The notes below the pieces were generated by a model. It was not told the origin of the DNA. It did no database searches and saw only the letters and a program-made list of their open reading frames with translations. This document shows positions 62,612-64,000 of a stretch of 64,000 bases of DNA, one piece after another; the first letter of the stretch is position 1, and each line of letters opens with the position of its first letter. The position numbers and the translations under genes are program-made. The stretch covers positions 4,460,849 to 4,524,848 of the forward strand of contig CM024176.1 of the NCBI GenBank assembly GCA_013433145.1, read 5' to 3'. The DNA comes from Ascaris suum. Its lineage: Eukaryota; Nematoda; Chromadorea; Rhabditida; Ascarididae.

Positions 62612-62782
62612 CGGAGCATGGTAGAAATTTGTTCTTTCGAAACTCATCTTTGTTCATTCTAAATGGGTGAATCGACCAATTCGTTTTGTGCGCTATTCAG
62701 TGAAGTATTTGGAGATTTTTTTGCAGATATCTGACGTGGGCTCTATCGCGCTTTTCAGCAGAATGTGGAATGAAGGCGCGAT

Positions 62783-63028
62783 ATGACGACTTCTGGAGAA
62801 GAACAGTTGGCTCCCATAAGATCGCCTGACGGAGAAATTCGGCATTCCAACGGAGGACTTCAGCAGACTTGTTTTATGATCCTTTTCTTTGAGATCTGTT
62901 CAGTAGAACGTTTTAAGTGGTGTTTCGTATTTGTTGTATCATCTCCTGTACGAGGTGACGAGACTGTTGGAGTTCCTGGAGTGTTAGAAAGCAGCTTCAA
63001 ACTACTGCAGGGGCCGGTTAATGGTTAA
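62783..63028 (+). CDS. 81-residue ORF, identical in both palindrome arms (right copy)
   Basis: Mirror copy of the frame at 53398-53153 with the same translated sequence. It points outward, like the other outward units of the right arm. Function unknown. Confidence 0.25.
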   Translation: MTTSGEEQLAPIRSPDGEIRHSNGGLQQTCFMILFFEICSVERFKWCFVFVVSSPVRGDETVGVPGVLESSFKLLQGPVNG

Positions 63029-64000
63029 CAGGTTCAAAGGTTTAGCGGGAAGTGTATGGCGTTTTTGTCATATTTTATTCATTTTTCTCTGAGAAACAGG
63101 CCTTCTGTTGCCTTCGTGCTTTATCGTTCTCCAACGTTTAGTGAATCTTCATTATCGGAAATTGCGTGGAATTGTCGTGAATTATCGAAGAAAGTTCCAC
63201 TCATATCTTCCAGCAGTTGTCTGTAATCTTCGTCGAGTATTGCGAATTCATGACACACGACAGTGTTAAATGACCGAGATTATCTGTTAGCAAATGTGGT
63301 AGAGCTGTAAAATTTGTGTTACAAGTGTGCTTATTTTGAAGTCCGTTTGTGCTGCAGGTATTCCGCCGCTACTTACAGCGCACGCGTTGTTAATATCGTA
63401 GTCATTTGTTATTGTAGTAGGCATAAGTTCCGCCTTCGTCCCCCACCCACCCCCCTCAACTTCCATTGACAAGTATTTTATCCGAACCGAATACGAGTTT
63501 TCGATTTCCATGAGAGTTTTTATGCAAATCAGGCATGGAGCTCTTTATCGGGCAGATTTCAGTTGTTCCGTCTCTACTACATTTGGTGCCCATTTGCCTG
63601 CTACAGTCATTTATTTGTCAACATTTTCTATGCGGACTTTTGATACTGAATCTTTCAACTACTAGAGTTTCGATTAGAGCATTGTTATGAATGTCTTGCA
63701 CTTATCAGCGTCACCTTGAAAATGGCAGAGGGATGAGTTGTGAGCATCCATCCTTCAAGTACTTTGGTGGTCCACGTTTGCCTGTGTTTTAAATGAGCGG
63801 CCGCCATTTAAAACGCAGCTTCTGTATTCCGTTTTGAGGATTGGCATACATTTTCAAGGTGAATTCTCTTGAATATTTGCCGTGATGTATTCTGATTCTT
63901 TTCTGTAATTTTTAGGAAGTGTTTTATTCAGCAGAACTGCATCCTTTACCGCAGTGCACTGCTGTCTTCTTTCGTGCGTGACGATGTCGATAGATCATAT

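Larger units (their letters stand above)
58685..64000. repeat. Right arm of the giant inverted repeat (truncated by window end)
   Basis: Reverse complement of the left arm. It begins at the GCCGTTATTGACC motif near 58.69 kb and runs to the last base of the window. Outer segment 61.29-64.00 kb is near-identical to the left arm; inner segment 58.69-61.29 kb is diverged. Confidence 0.93.

Overview
This window is eukaryotic and most likely from a nematode. The support is intron-rich genes with TTTTCAG or TTTGCAG acceptors and GTAAGT donors, introns of about 0.2-1.6 kb, AT-rich intergenic DNA with very long (AT)n arrays, and a multi-exon receptor of the gustatory-receptor-like class. A strongylid-like worm would fit, but the species cannot be fixed from the sequence alone.

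Layout. Positions 1-1030 hold a long (TA)n/(GA)n microsatellite and the decayed 3' end of a non-LTR retrotransposon on the minus strand. Positions 1031-8208 hold two more (AT)n arrays and no gene I can support. Positions 8209-28655 (minus strand) hold one large gene that I rebuilt as 21 exons with consistent phases (3330 nt, 1109 codons plus stop). It is an orthologue of the chromatin remodeller ALC1/CHD1L (SNF2 ATPase plus C-terminal macro domain). Unlike the human protein, it continues through an acidic linker and a basic patch into a C-terminal BRCT domain. Positions 28.7-38.3 kb are mostly empty, with a few exon-like ORFs.

Positions 38280-44421 (plus strand) hold a nine-exon gene for a 418-residue seven-transmembrane gustatory-receptor-like (Gr/GUR/SRR type) protein. 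A tandem, truncated and frameshifted copy of its first two exons lies at 46921-48077, just before another (AT)60 array. Positions 48.5-52.2 kb have no supported gene.

From about 52.2 kb to the window edge the DNA is a giant inverted repeat: left arm about 52183-57540, right arm about 58685-64000, and a roughly 1.1 kb unique centre near 58.1 kb. The outer 2.7 kb of the arms is almost identical. The inner 2.6 kb is strongly diverged, but TATA boxes, splice sites and short coding stretches are conserved mirror-wise. Each arm seems to carry divergent transcription units, one reading outward and one toward the centre. The outward unit contains two related small exons with a Cys-Cys-x-Ala-Ala-Gly motif, and a nested element with terminal inverted repeats sits in each arm. 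This palindrome and the SNF2-macro-BRCT protein are the two most unusual things here.
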